From Prosopocoilus inquinatus (taxonomy: Eukaryota; Arthropoda; Insecta; Coleoptera; Lucanidae): a stretch of 64,000 nt of DNA. The notes beneath the pieces are model-generated. The model saw nothing but the letters and a program-made list of their open reading frames with translations, was not told the DNA's origin and made no database searches. The position numbers and the translations under genes are program-made. Positions 51,708-63,061 of the stretch are shown in pieces (positions within the stretch are counted from its first letter, which is position 1; each line of letters begins with the position of its first letter). The stretch is taken from the NCBI GenBank assembly GCA_036172665.1, contig CM069872.1:22051001-22115000 (forward strand). Reading direction: 5' to 3'.

Positions 51708-52140
51708 TAACGTTTCTGTCCAATTTCCGGTCGCTTTTCCTGGTATCTATAATATTCGGGTATCTAGCGACTACGTTCCGGGATTTTAATTCGACGGTGT
51801 CCAGGTTCGCTTAAATAAAAATACAGGTAGGTTAACTTATATACAAATTTATTTACATATCTTTATACGGTTATTTACATTCATGCTCAAATCAGAATCG
51901 ACAAGACACTTGCCGTCGGGTATACTCAAGACGCTTAAGTACTGGTAAGAGTCGACAATGACGCTTGTCGCCGGGTATACTCTAGACACTTGAGCACTGG
52001 AAAGAGTCGACAATGACGCTTGTCGCCGGGTATACTCAAGACACTTGAGCACTGGAAGTTGAGACCATGAGACACTCACGATTTCTGTGTAAATCGCGCG
52101 AGCGGTCACTTATATACGCTTTGGCTGTGTGGTGGGAGTT
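51708..52140 (-). repeat. LTR-like segment with primer-binding site (minus strand)
   Basis: On the minus strand an end ...GTTACA is followed by TGGCGCCCGAGCAGAG (complement of about 51,692-51,707), a classical PBS layout. The LTR would extend to the right from 51,708. It contains TAAATAAATTTG-type AT-rich boxes and the 60-bp repeats at 51,893-52,068. The outer border is not clear, and no pol gene is present to the left, only the polypurine stretch. Confidence 0.45.
51893..52068. repeat. Three tandem ~60-bp units
   Basis: Units share GAGTCGACAATGACGCTTGT and CGCCGGGTATACTC(A/T)AGACACTTGAGCACTGG. The second and third are nearly identical; the first is diverged. Confidence 0.85.
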
Positions 52141-52230
52141 GTCCCACTTCAACTGACCCCACTAAAACAACCCCACCATAAATAAACTTTAATTCGCACA
52201 AAATAAATAAAACGGGTATGCTAACTGCAT

Positions 52231-53986
52231 TATACGGGGTGTTTCGCAATTTTCAGTATTTTGAGTCGATGTTTTTAGAAATAGCATAGCATATAAATCG
52301 TTGCGACCGTGACAAAAGGTCAGCGATTTAAACTTTAAAAGTTTATTGCACCAGCAGCATTAAGAAGACAATAAGTAGATTGTAAACGAGAAAATGTATG
52401 GCCGCCTGTGAATCTATACTTTATTAGCATGAATAAATACTTTGAGTTGTATTTTTATTGCGACAAGGTCGTAGACAATCGTAAATAACACGTGTTCAAT
52501 TGCTATTCGTGGGCTTCGTTCGGTTTAAATTCACAAAATACAGTATTGTTTCATTTCGTCGATGAGAAGGTTAAATAGTGTTTGTAGTCGGTTTGCAAAA
52601 TGCCTCGGTTCTCCGTTGCAGAGTAGGTGGATATGCACTTCGTATATGGCGAAAGTCGAGGGAATGCTCGTGCTGCTGTGCGACGTTATCGGGAACGTTT
52701 TCCGAATCGGGTAATACCGAATGCTGAAACATTTACAGCTGTAGCGCAACGATTACGAGACACTGGATCTGTTCTTCCGCAAGGATTAGGAGTTGGCGCT
52801 GCAGTAGATGCGGACATAGAAGAAGAGATTCTGGAGCGAGTACATGCGAATCCTTCTGTCAGCACCAGGCAAATTGGGAGGGAAGTTGGTCGTGGACACG
52901 CAACTGTTTGGCGAGTTTTACACCGACAGCTATTGTATCCCTATCATTTGCAACGGGTACAAAGATTGTCGGAACGTGATTATCCCGCAAGAGTTGATTT
53001 TTGCCAGTGGTTGACACAGCACAACCAACAGATCAATAAAATTTTAATGACAGATGAGTGCTGCTTTACAAGAAATGGAATACTTAATTTTCACAATAGT
53101 CATGTTTGGGCCGACGAGAATCCACATATGGTGAGGCAACAGCATTTTCAACAACGTTTTTCACTGAATGTTTGGGCAGGAATTGTTGGAAATTCTCTAA
53201 TATGTCCTTATATCTTACCCCAACGATTAAACGGAGAAACGAATTTACATTTTCTCAGAAATATGTTGCCAAACTTGCTAGAAGATGTCGATTTAGAAAC
53301 TCGACGTGAGATGTTTTTTATGCACGACGGCGCTCCTGCTCATTTCAGTCGAAATGTGATTACATTCTTAAATAATACTTATCCGAATAAATGGATAGGC
53401 AGGAATGGACCTGTACGATGGCCTACTCGCTCTCCGGATCTTAATGTCTGTGATTTTTATTTGTGGGGACATATGAAAACTTTAGTGTTCTCAAAGCCTG
53501 TGGAAAATGTACTTGAACTTGAAAATCGAGTTATGGCTGCTGCGGCAACTATTCAAAACGGGCAATATGTACCCCAAGCAGTAAATGCACTCGTTAGGCG
53601 AGCGGTCGCGTGCACTGCGGCGAATGGTGCTCACTTTGAACATTTATTGTGAAAAATAAACACTTCACCGTACATACGTAACTAACATATTCTTCGCTTA
53701 ATCATTAGTTGTCCTTCCTTGCTACAACGCTCAGCTCATTGAATTACGCACCAGCTGAGAAGGAATTTTATAACTTTACGAGGTACTATTAGGGTAATAA
53801 CTAGGGCTTTAAATTTTCATATGTCCTCATCTACTGTACGATTTAAAAATATACGACTCTACTTTCCCTTCGATTTTCTCGACACTTTTTCGTTCAAAAT
53901 TTTTTTTTATAGAAAACGTTTATTCCTTATCTCGATATCGACCGTCAGTCCGAATATCTCGGAAATGTTGTGAAACAGCCTGTATA
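52231..53986. mobile_element. Tc1/mariner-like element, nearly intact
   Basis: TA-flanked ends TATACGGGGTGTTTCGCAAT (52,231) and the complement of ...GAAACAGCCTGTATA (ends 53,986) match at about 18 of 24 positions. It is 1,756 bp with one transposase gene on plus. Confidence 0.85.
52600..53652 (+). pseudogene. DDE_3 transposase with DUF4817 HTH, single nonsense codon
   Basis: The expected start is ATG 52,600 (MPRFSVAE), but codon 9 is TAG (52,624-52,626); the same frame then runs open to TGA 53,650-53,652 (341 codons). HTH region: MHFVYGESRGNARAAVRRY (DUF4817 type). Linker HTH: VSTRQIGREVGRGHATVWRV. Catalytic core: LMTDECCFTRNG (first Asp), FMHDGAPAHFSRNV (second Asp) and SPDLNVCDFYLWGHMK (third Asp 36 residues after the second). 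Everything except that one stop appears functional. An internal ATG at 52,633 could give a protein lacking only the first ~11 residues. Closely related in plan to 2,680-3,828 and to the decayed copy at 56.3-56.9 kb. Confidence 0.85.
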
Positions 53987-53999
53987 CACATATACAAAA

Positions 54000-55320
54000 T
54001 ATTTTATGTGGCCGTTACACGTTCTTTGATGGTTTTAAAAGAATCTTCACATTCTGTTGACCAAACTTTGCATTTTTCCGAATCAGCCGAGTTAGAGGCG
54101 CAATAAGTTGTACTAGATGCTCAGAAAGAAGATGACATAAACATGTTGTAAATAATACAAATATATATTTCTATTATTTCTTCTCTTGTAACGGTTGAAT
54201 TTTCATCCTTGTGTATTTCGGAATTCAAAGTTGGCATCACTTGTAAATTGCGTAGGCCTCCACTGTACATACGATGCATGCGCTTCTCTCTCTCTCTCTC
54301 GTGGGCTTTAGACGGAAATGGACGCATTTTGTCACCGCTACATATATGGCAAATTATGGAATTGGGTTTAGTGGTGAAATTCAATCACGAGTTTTCTCGG
54401 ATCAATGGTGTACGATGCCGAATCTTTCTTGAAGCATAGAACGCATTAGCAAGGATTATAATACAGTCAAAAAGTCACTTGTTGTACAAGCCACGAGGTG
54501 AACTACGCAGCAACCGCTATTGTACTTGAGGTAATCCAACTTTTGTTTTACTAAGTCCTAATTAACGCTCGTTGTATTTATTATTTTAGAGGGCGGTGCT
54601 TGCCACGGTGTGATTCTTTTGAGTTTATTCCTACTGGGGACAACGAATCCTGTCGTGTTTGATCTTGAAGGCTGACTAATTTTCTTTGTTGTGGGCCGCT
54701 CCATGACTCCGTTTCCTCGAGACAACTGTACTAGCCGTTGCAATTAGGTGAAGTTTCTCCGTTGTAGAATCGACGGTCAAGTTAGAGGTACCTCCGGAAT
54801 ACCTTTGTTTCCAGTCGATCGATGTATAACATCCCATCGAGGTTCGGATTGTAAAAGTCGTAAGCTGTCAAGAGATATGTCAGGAACTTTAATGTGTATC
54901 CGTCATTAAGGTATTTAGTTCTCTAGTTATTTAGTTACTTGTTCGGGTATTTTATTTCGTCCGTGTAGTTAAGTGTATTGTAATTTTTGGGTTCACATAT
55001 ACTGTACCGTCAGGGTTTTTTTGTACAACAGTAAGCCGTGCTTCGCGATTCAAAAGTGGAAGCATCACTATCGACTCTCGTACGTTTTTCATGTCTGGCC
55101 AGCGGGTTAAATGTTAGCTGAGTATTTCAGTGCGCCATCTTATTTAGGTTCGGCTACCGTTTCGTCCAGTTATATTAAGCTGTTGTATTGCATGGGCACA
55201 TACCCTCTCTTTAAAAGAAAGAAAGCGGAACCAGGATACTATTTATCCTCCGCCGTATCATTTACTGTGCAATAAACGTGCTATTTTGAACCTGATGTCT
55301 TACTTATATCCCGTGCACTC
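54000..55320. other. No gene recognised
   Basis: Moderate complexity, no clear ORF or repeat apart from a short CT run (54,284-54,300). The segment ending at 55,320 (a TGCAATAAACGTGC motif at about 55,268) has an LTR-end look but no partner. Confidence 0.5.
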
Positions 55321-55559
55321 CCTATGGTTGTCATCGATCGACAGGAAATCCACGCATACATAGGGTGGCGCTTATTTTGTCATTCGAACCGCCCCTCACC
55401 GCTGAAGAGCTTAGCCTGGGACGCATACCTGTCGATAGGGTTGTCGAAGGTAAATGTTTGGTTTGCACTTTGGATCCGATTTGTTTATTGTACTGGGTGT
55501 TTATGATAATAAAATTGTACCAACGAAACATCCCCACGCCCAGCAACGTAACACTTGTT

Positions 55560-55935
55560 TTTTTTATACTCACCTTCAGATACTCATTTTCTAAAGATGT
55601 AACAATGGTCCGCAAAATCTCATTGATAATCACACTGAGAGTATTATGTGCAATTCTTGTTGCAAAACTTAAATTTTTAATGATTCTCCTGTTGCTAGAT
55701 ATCGTAATGTCACCATTAATATGAAAAATAATATCAATGTAATTATTTTTTTAGCTACAGTGGGGCCTATTGTTGCTAATAACTTCGTAAATGTAGTACT
55801 ATCCATACACAAATAATTTCTGTAATTATCTGGGTCCTCGCTTTGCAGTTCACCCCTAACCATGGATAATACACCTCTAACATTGCCTTCAGTTCTGCGT
55901 AATAGCTACGATTTCGACCATAAACGCCTTTTATT
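55560..55935 (-). pseudogene. ALP1/HARBI1-like transposase, N-terminal remnant
   Basis: Right to left: ELQSEDPDNYRNYLCMD (about 55,800-55,850), a region with frame changes, VTLRYLATGES (about 55,675-55,710), then NLSFATRIAHNTLSVIINEI (about 55,600-55,665), and a plausible donor (AAGGTGAGTATAA) at about 55,570. These are the N-terminal landmarks of ALP1-like Harbinger transposases. The catalytic domain is not present. A different Harbinger lineage from the one at 14.7 kb. Confidence 0.65.
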
Positions 55936-56279
55936 CCTTTTTTTTATATGTTATATACGCCAAATAATAAGGCTATCACTGCCACTGCTTTTTTCTATGC
56001 ATTTTTGTGTAACTTTTTTAAAATGACGATTTCCAATAAAAATTTAACATCAAAGTTTAATCAAATTTTTAGTGCTAGTATGACAATGCAGTTTGACGAA
56101 ATAACGAATTTGATAAATCTTGACGTCATTCTTGTAATTTGTCAGTCCAGTTTGATCAAACTGACTAATGATGTGACTGGAGTTTTAATCATCGCCGGCC
56201 GGGGCGGGAGGTCAGTTTGAAGGTATGCGTCGGGGTGGTTGCACCGAAGTTTACTTAAACAATGACAGAATTTACAAAT

Positions 56280-56930
56280 AGTGAGATTGTTGACGTGATT
56301 TTAGTGTACGGTGAAAGTGGTTAAAATGCCTTAGCTGTAAGGTGTTTGTATGCACAATGCTTTCCAAACCGACATTTTACCAAAGACGGGTTGTGCAACA
56401 TGCATTTGTGGACTGAGGAAAACCCTCACGCAATTCGTCGCATTTCAACAACGATTTTCTCTTAACGTCTGGGCAAGTATTCTAAACGGCAATTTAATCG
56501 GCCCGTTCGTCTTGCCAAACGGTTTAGATGGTCTCCAGTACTTAAATTTTCTACGAACTAGTCTCCGGGAACTTCTTGAGGATGTGAATTTAAATTTTAG
56601 AGCAACAATGTGGTTCATGCATGATGGGGCTCCACTTCATTGAGAAGTACGTGATCACCTCGACAAAATTTTTCCTGGTAGATGGATTAGAAGAAACGGG
56701 CCGATTAAGTGGCCTGCACGTTGACCTGATCTAAAGCCTTTGGATTACTATCTACGGGGACACGTAAAAGCTTTGGTATACGACGAAGAGATCAACACGT
56801 TCTAAGAATTGAACGTTTTACATTGCCTGTGAATCATTACTTCGCCGGGGAGATTTGTGTTTACGAGTGGCCTAGGGAAGGAATTTTGAATACTTATTGT
56901 GACGCAACAGGCACTGAGTCAGAGGTTCTA
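56280..56930 (+). pseudogene. Tc1/mariner-like transposase, internally deleted and decayed
   Basis: An HTH start (EIVDVILVYGESG, about 56,281-56,320) is joined within about 60 bp to WTEENPHAIRR and FQQRFSLNVWASILNGNLIG, then MWFMHDGAPLH (second Asp) and, after a stop at 56,641, ARSDLKPLDYYL-like sequence. About 300 bp between the HTH and the first catalytic Asp is missing compared with the copy at 52.6 kb. Multiple stops. Dead. Confidence 0.7.
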
Positions 56931-56942
56931 AACATTTGAAGA

Positions 56943-57182
56943 CCATAACTTCAAAAGGGTCTAAGTGCCAAAAAGATGTTTAGAAGTTATTAAGAAAACT
57001 GATTAACTAAATCTCAAACGCACATACAGATATCGCCAGCTGTGATTAATTTATTACACTTTTTGTTTAACCACAGGTATATAGACCATTTTGCATGAAT
57101 TTGGGCTTTGCTCATAGACCCATTTGCTGCGAAATTATTATTATTTTTTATTTTTGGCACTTAGACCCTTTTGAAGTTATGG
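56943..57182. repeat. 32-bp inverted repeat, ~176-bp loop
   Basis: CCATAACTTCAAAAGGGTCT... (56,943-56,974) and its exact complement (57,151-57,182). Confidence 0.85.
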
Positions 57183-57544
57183 TGTTGATTGAGGTATTTA
57201 CTGGAAGATGTTATAAGTTTGAGAAATATGGTTCGTCCATGTTTAAACGTCAGCGGTGGTCGGGGTACAAAAATCTGGCGTATGCGCACGTTTGTACGTG
57301 CGGTAGTTTAATAATTTTAAAAATCCTACCTGTAAATACCTGTTCTAAAATTTTAGTAATCGTAACATTCATTTTCATCAAGGGATATTTTTATATAAGC
57401 GAAAGGGAATGATAGGGTTTATATAAGCATAAGCAAAATAATAATATTTAATAATTTTTTTATAGAATTCATTTATCGCAGGCAAGCAGTTACAATAGCT
57501 TATTACTGGGCAGGCAATTTTTTTATTAGTTCTTGTACGTACTA

Positions 57545-58150
57545 CAGTGCAACCTCTTTAATCCGAACACCGTGTTGTAAGGGGGTATTCGGATTACCGA
57601 CTCGTTCGGATTATCGGATGTGGGTGAATAAAAAAGTCAAACTATGTATGTATGTATATCTTACTTATTTTTATTGGTTAAAGTAACTATGTATGTACAT
57701 AAATGAACACAAAGAAATAAAAAAAATGCTAATAACAAAAGTGACATATTTAAAATAAAAGCTTAACAAAACCAAGAAATCAACTATCAATTACATACAT
57801 AGCAACATTGCCTGATACTTTGGCAAGAAAATTAGTAATTTTCACTTGTTTCATATTCTCTCTTTCTAAAGTCAAAGATTGACCCCGAAGTTCATTAAGT
57901 AAAGCCAGTCGGTTCTCAGATATATTATTTTGAGTCGCCCATTGTATACATTTGTCAAATGCTAACACGGTTTCTCCGTGTTTTACCAATACCAAGTTAA
58001 CACATTCTTCGTCACTAGAATCGCTACCAATGCCTTCAAGTTGCTCTTGGATAATGGATTCATCCGTTAAAATCATATCAGACGGTTCATTACGCTCAAA
58101 TGCCTATTCCTCAATTTCATTATTTTGAAGATTTTTGTCAAGTTTTCTAC
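57545..58150 (-). mobile_element. Tigger/pogo element, 3' fragment
   Basis: TA then CAGTGCAACCTCTTTAATCC at 57,543-57,564 is a pogo/Tigger-type end. The transposase C-terminus lies inward on minus. The other end is lost near a TAATAATAATAAA stretch at about 58,170. Confidence 0.75.
57780..58106 (-). pseudogene. Tigger/jerky-type transposase C-terminus
   Basis: Right to left from about 58,106 to TGA/TAG near 57,783: MILTDESIIQEQLEG, an acidic patch SDSSDEE, ETVLAFDKCIQWATQNN, and MKQVKITNFLAKV. This is the tail that follows the DDE domain in Tigger transposases (AFDKCLQWAE-like, KQTKITDFF-like). The catalytic domain and HTH are absent. Confidence 0.7.
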
Positions 58151-58554
58151 TTAGACTACAAATCACTTGTAAATAATAATAATAAATGTCTTTATTTTTG
58201 TTGGCGGGGTTCAGCCTAAGCTGCTCTGCCACCCAACGAACGATGATAATATTACATTATCATTAAATATAAGAAAAATCGATATAAAAAACGATACCAA
58301 TCGAGGCGTGTAACGTACGATCTCCCCTCGAAAACGGGCGCTCAAATATTTCCTAACGAATCAGCGCCGACGATGGACACGCGGCCGTTCAGAGAAACCA
58401 CCGCCCAAAGACTGTCGACTCGGTGAAAATTTTCAACCCACAGGTAAAAACCCCGTATCTGATTCGTACTTCGGGCACGCCCACGACTCCTCGCTTCAAT
58501 CTCCAGAAGGCAACGCAGAGAACTGCCGAGAACTTCAGGCGCGCCCACCACGAC

Positions 58555-58790
58555 TCACGCAGTCCCGCTCCGATCTTGAGTCACGGTGGTTCGACTCGAT
58601 CGTAGAGCACGTCCCCGGCTAGAAGCGTGTCTCGAACTAACCGGACACTGCCGGGGATTGCCGCCGCACACGACTCCCACAGACCCGCTCCGATCTTGAG
58701 TCACGGTGGTTCGACTCGATCGTAGAGCACGTCCCCGGCTAGAAGCGTGTCTGGAACTAACCGGACAGCCAGGGATTGCCGCCACAACGT
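58555..58790. repeat. Two ~115-bp GC-rich tandem units
   Basis: Both copies contain CCGCTCCGATCTTGAGTCAC, GGTGGTTCGACTCGATCGTA and CCCCGGCTAGAAGCGTGTCT; they start at about 58,560 and 58,675 and differ at a few bases and short indels. Confidence 0.9.
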
Positions 58791-59116
58791 CGGTATGTAA
58801 TTACGATGAAACGCCGCCGTTCGAGACGGTGACTCGATCTAATCGAATCACCGACGAAGATTGGAACGTCGCGATGCACTATCGAAAAAAGGAAATAATA
58901 ACGTGAAACGTATAAATACAAAACGGCCGCATCGTAATCGCAAACGAAACGACGTCGCGAGCTGATCGACGGATACCCAAAGGTCTGTAGGTCTGCCGGC
59001 GATGGTGCGGGAAAGATCCCATCGCCAGGCCCGCCGTTCTCGAGCCAGTCGAAGAAGGAAGAAGAATCGTCGGTACCGGCGCGAAGAGCACCCGAGTGCC
59101 ACCCGCAACAGTCAAG

Positions 59117-60090
59117 ATGTTTGCGCCGACCGCTTCCAGGTTCGGAGCACACTCTACGTTCTCTGATGGCAAAGAGGACCGTGTGCTGGGAAGACCTTTG
59201 CGTACTCGATCCGAAGAAAGAATTCTTCCCAGATACGATCCCGGATCTTCGGCCGCCTCCGAAGACCGCAGCGGATCGAGCCGGGAGAAGGCGTTGAGGA
59301 ACTCAAGGTGGTCAGTAAATCACGTCAAGCGAGCAAGGTACCGTATATTCGGTTTCCTGTACTCATTAATTCTCACGACGCATTCGTCGTCAGTTTCTCC
59401 AGTCGAAGAAGAAAAAAGAAGAACGAATCCTGGCCGAGAGAACCTCACGAACGACCGAGCAACCCGACAACGACCGAAGGCCGAACGCAGAGAACGAGCG
59501 ACGCGAAAGAGGAACTCAAGGTGGTCAGTAAATCACGTCAAGCGAGCAAGGTACCGTATATTCGGTATCCTGTACTCATTGATTCTCAAGACGCATTCGT
59601 CGTCAGTTTCTCCAGTCGAAGAAGAAAAAAGAAGAACGAATCCTGGCCAAGAGAACCTCACGAACGAACGAGCAACCCGACAACGACCGAAGGCCGAACG
59701 CAGAGAACGGGCGACGCGAAAGAAATCGTCGCCGAACGAAGATCTGCCCGCTCTCGCGCCGAAACAGACGTTGCGAAAAACGTTAACGCCCAATCGAAAC
59801 CCTCGCACCGGGAAGTACACGGACGCGGTTCAACTCTACCACTCGACGGTACGCACTTTCTCTCACCTCTCTTTCTTACTTTACACAAAGAACGAAATTC
59901 GATGTCAACACGTGCTTCATGTTTCCACCGGTTAATTGGCTAATTTGTCGCATTTGTCTCCAGTACGAGAAGGCGAAGGACACCGTACGACCAAATAACA
60001 GCTGCCGCGAAAAAAGTTTAGGTCCAATCGGGACTTTCGCACTGGGGAAACGGTACGTAAATTCAACTGTACGACTCGATGGTCTCACCT
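59117..60090 (+). other. GC-rich region, possible spliced transcript with duplicated exons
   Basis: An open frame runs from ATG 59,117 to 59,935 (272 residues, Arg/Ser-rich, no known domain). It may be only a consequence of GC-rich, stop-poor sequence, since overlapping frames are open too. Splice-like sites fit duplicated modules: CAAG|GTACCG and CGTCAG|TTTCTCC occur in each 213-bp unit, and TCCAG|TACGAG near 59,964 precedes a block that is a diverged copy of 59,760-59,850. Could be a fast-evolving gene or noncoding repeat. Confidence 0.3.
59298..59723. repeat. Two 213-bp tandem units
   Basis: 59,298-59,510 and 59,511-59,723, about 96% identical, beginning GGAACTCAAGGTGGTCAGTA. 213 is a multiple of three, so frames are kept across the junction. 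Confidence 0.92.
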
Positions 60091-60234
60091 ATTAACTATT
60101 ATTAACGTAGAAGGAAACTCAACCGCGCAATCGCAGCAGGAACTGAATGTGAACCGCAGAACAACGAAAAAGAAAATAGTGCAATAAGATAGAAGAAAAA
60201 GAAACACGAAAACATCACCACCAGATTAAACAGT

Positions 60235-60256
60235 ATGTACGTACGTACGTATGTGT
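60235..60256. repeat. (GTAC)n microsatellite
   Basis: GTATGTACGTACGTACGTAT and following bases. Confidence 0.85.
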
Positions 60257-60780
60257 ATTTCCAGTTTCAACTTATCAGATTTAATGTTTTCAGAACGACG
60301 ACAAAGGAAATGGTCAAACAATGTAGCAGAAGGCAGAGACACAAAAACACCACCGCTTATACAAGCGATTCACAGGTTGAACATTTCAAATAAATATAAC
60401 GTCCTACTATGTGCACACATTTCACATGTTCTTTTACAAATATACGTATACACAACAATTAATGATTATTGATTAGCACCGAACACCAATCAATTTGTAA
60501 ATAAATGCTTACAATTTTTACTAATCACGATAAAGTGGCTTCTCACCGAAACCGACAAAAAAAAAGAAAACTTCGAAATTACTAAAGTCCCGAAATAATT
60601 ATTTTCCACCATTATTCCCACATTAAGAATTACATTAACCACATTTCCTAGAAAAATTCATAATCAAAAACAATAACCATCATAATTTAACGCTGCCGCA
60701 AAAGCACCTCCCTCACAAGACCTAAATGTAAAGCCAAAACCGACGACGATCGCTGCTGACAAGCCGTTCCGTTCTATATA

Positions 60781-61671
60781 CAGGGTGAGTCTGAAATAAA
60801 CCGACAAATTAAAACCACTAATAGAATTGATCTCACAGATTATGGGAAAAGTATTTAAAAAAATATTGTATGAATTTGAAATTTTATTTAAAATTTACCC
60901 CGAATGCACGTTCCGTTCACTTCCTGCAGAGTAAAGCGATACGTTTCTTGAAAAGGGCTATAAAATTGTATTATAAACTTTTATGGTTTATTACTACTAC
61001 GTAACTATTCGAACCCGCATAGTGCAACCTTGACACTATAGGAACAGCTGTTAATGCAAAGTAAGGCGTTGACTTTAATTGTACGAAGTGTTTATGCAGA
61101 CCGTTAATAAATTATTTAGACCAAATCTTGCACCAAAACATTCGGAATGTTGCGAATTACTGTAGTGGAATCTTCGATACGTCGAACTACGTTCCTCCCG
61201 GGTATTTACGGAGCTGGAATTTTATAAAACAGACGACAAGTGTTTTTTCACTGCCCGCACACATGATAATTTCGTCGGCGCAGCACATGTAATTAATAAA
61301 TGTGAAAATATTCTTCGCAAAAACCGATCTAAGATAATTAACGACCGACGGTGGCACCGTAGGTTTACCCGACGTACGGCATCAGACTGCGAAAATTTCA
61401 CGGCCGCGGTCGTAAACTATCGCATTCTGGAAAGGACGTTACCACGTTCTCAAAAAGTAATAAAACTTTATTGGACATCCGCAGCTCTGTGTACAATAAA
61501 ATTCCCATTATTCATATACGTAGTGGAGTGTTGTGTTTTTGGGTACGATTTTTGATTAATTATATCTCGGAAATCCTTATAGGAATTTTTTTTTATAATG
61601 TTTTTCACATAACCTGTGACGCCGATTCTATTAGTGGTTTGAATTTGTCGGTTCTTTTCAGACTCACCCTG
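60781..61671. mobile_element. 891-bp MITE, CAGGGTGAGTCTGAAA ends
   Basis: Left end after TATA at 60,781; right complement ends at 61,671. The two ends match over about 60 bp (including CCGACAAATT and ACCACTAATAGAAT). The right outer dinucleotide is TG rather than TA. Possibly a Tc1/mariner-type non-autonomous element; no ORF. Confidence 0.8.
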
Positions 61672-61699
61672 TGTACATAATGAATTATAGAAATACCAT

Positions 61700-63050
61700 T
61701 AATTGAAAATCGCGTGTTTGATTCTTCATTTTCGAATACAATCTAAATTCATCATTACTTCCAAAAACATGAAACACATTTTAGATAACTAACGGATCTA
61801 TTCTCAATTATGAAACTGTCGTATACAGATGAACATACACCACATTACGATATATTATACAGTAACGTTATTCACACGTTTACGTAATATTATTACGCCT
61901 ACAAGAATAATTGTTTGTGTGCACGGTAATTAATGTCGACTTAAATGTCCAATACCTTTGATAAATCATTATTATTAACTGTAATTTATTTTTTATTCGC
62001 AATGTCAATCGTTGAAAAAGTCGGAAAGGACGAAACCGATCGTGAAGAATATCAAATAATTCTAGGAAAACTACTACGCCTTTCAATTATATTTTTTATT
62101 AAACGAACGAGTATGTGCATGTACGAAATGATTTCCCTTCTTCTTTCTTTGAAATGGAAGCCTTTCGTTTCCCTACGATGTCTTCTTCCCGCCGCAAAAT
62201 TGACAATTATATTTTCGGAAGTTAAGTATAATTTTTCGAGACCCCCCCTCCTTCTCCTCCTTATTAAATTCGATATCACCACATCATCCAGTTACGCACA
62301 AATTTTCAAAAAGAAAAAAAAAAAAAACAAAAACTCCTCCGTCAAACGCGCTAATTGAATTCGGACGAGTTCCGAATGCATATTATTTTTGAATTACAAA
62401 CATCATAATCATCGCTGCTGAACTTCGTCTCGGCCAGTAGTGAGACGGCCGGGATTCGATCTCACCACATTGTGCATCTGCGCAAACGTTCTTTTAATGG
62501 TCGTGTCTTTCTTCAACTGACCGACAAGCTCTAAGCTGATCCGATCAGCACCGATAAATAAAAAACAGTTTTCTTTCTTGAAAACAAAACACGTAATTCG
62601 CAATTGAATCCGATGGTTCGGATTAGTTAAGGTGCAATTCAGATAAGTTACATCTTCAAAAGAACACGACGCTTTCTACATTTGCTGTTGCTGTTTCGAT
62701 CACTTTATGAAAACGTTTAAGCTTTCACTTCAAATTCGCGTAGATATTATCGCATATATTACGCAAAGGCATATTCGCACAACAGTAACGAAGACGAAGT
62801 GATAGCTTAAAATTAAATCGTATTTTTTTTTATACTACAGTCCTTCCGGACTTAAAAGGCTCGACGCACGCCCAATAATCTCATCTGTCTATACTGCTAT
62901 AAACGGCAATACATTCAAACATCACAAGTTTTCTAAAAAAATTTTATTAATTTATTTTAAAAATATTAAAAATAAAAGTAAAACACTTTTGAACTGTAAC
63001 AAAAAAGAACAAAAAATATTAACATCACCGATCACCTTTCTTTATAAAAA
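61700..63050. other. No gene recognised
   Basis: AT-rich, low-complexity runs at about 62,240-62,330. Possible last exon for the gene at right: acceptor at about 62,899 followed by an immediate stop in the expected phase, but evidence is thin. Confidence 0.4.
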
Positions 63051-63061
63051 TAACAACTCAC

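Noticed and set aside
58757..59172. Several overlapping minus-strand frames
   Set aside because: GC-rich, stop-poor sequence opens many frames at once; none has a recognisable domain.
62405..62480. tRNA-like box B (complement of GGGATTCGATCTC) on minus
   Set aside because: Box A is weak and no cloverleaf can be drawn; possibly a decayed tRNA-derived SINE, but not enough to call.
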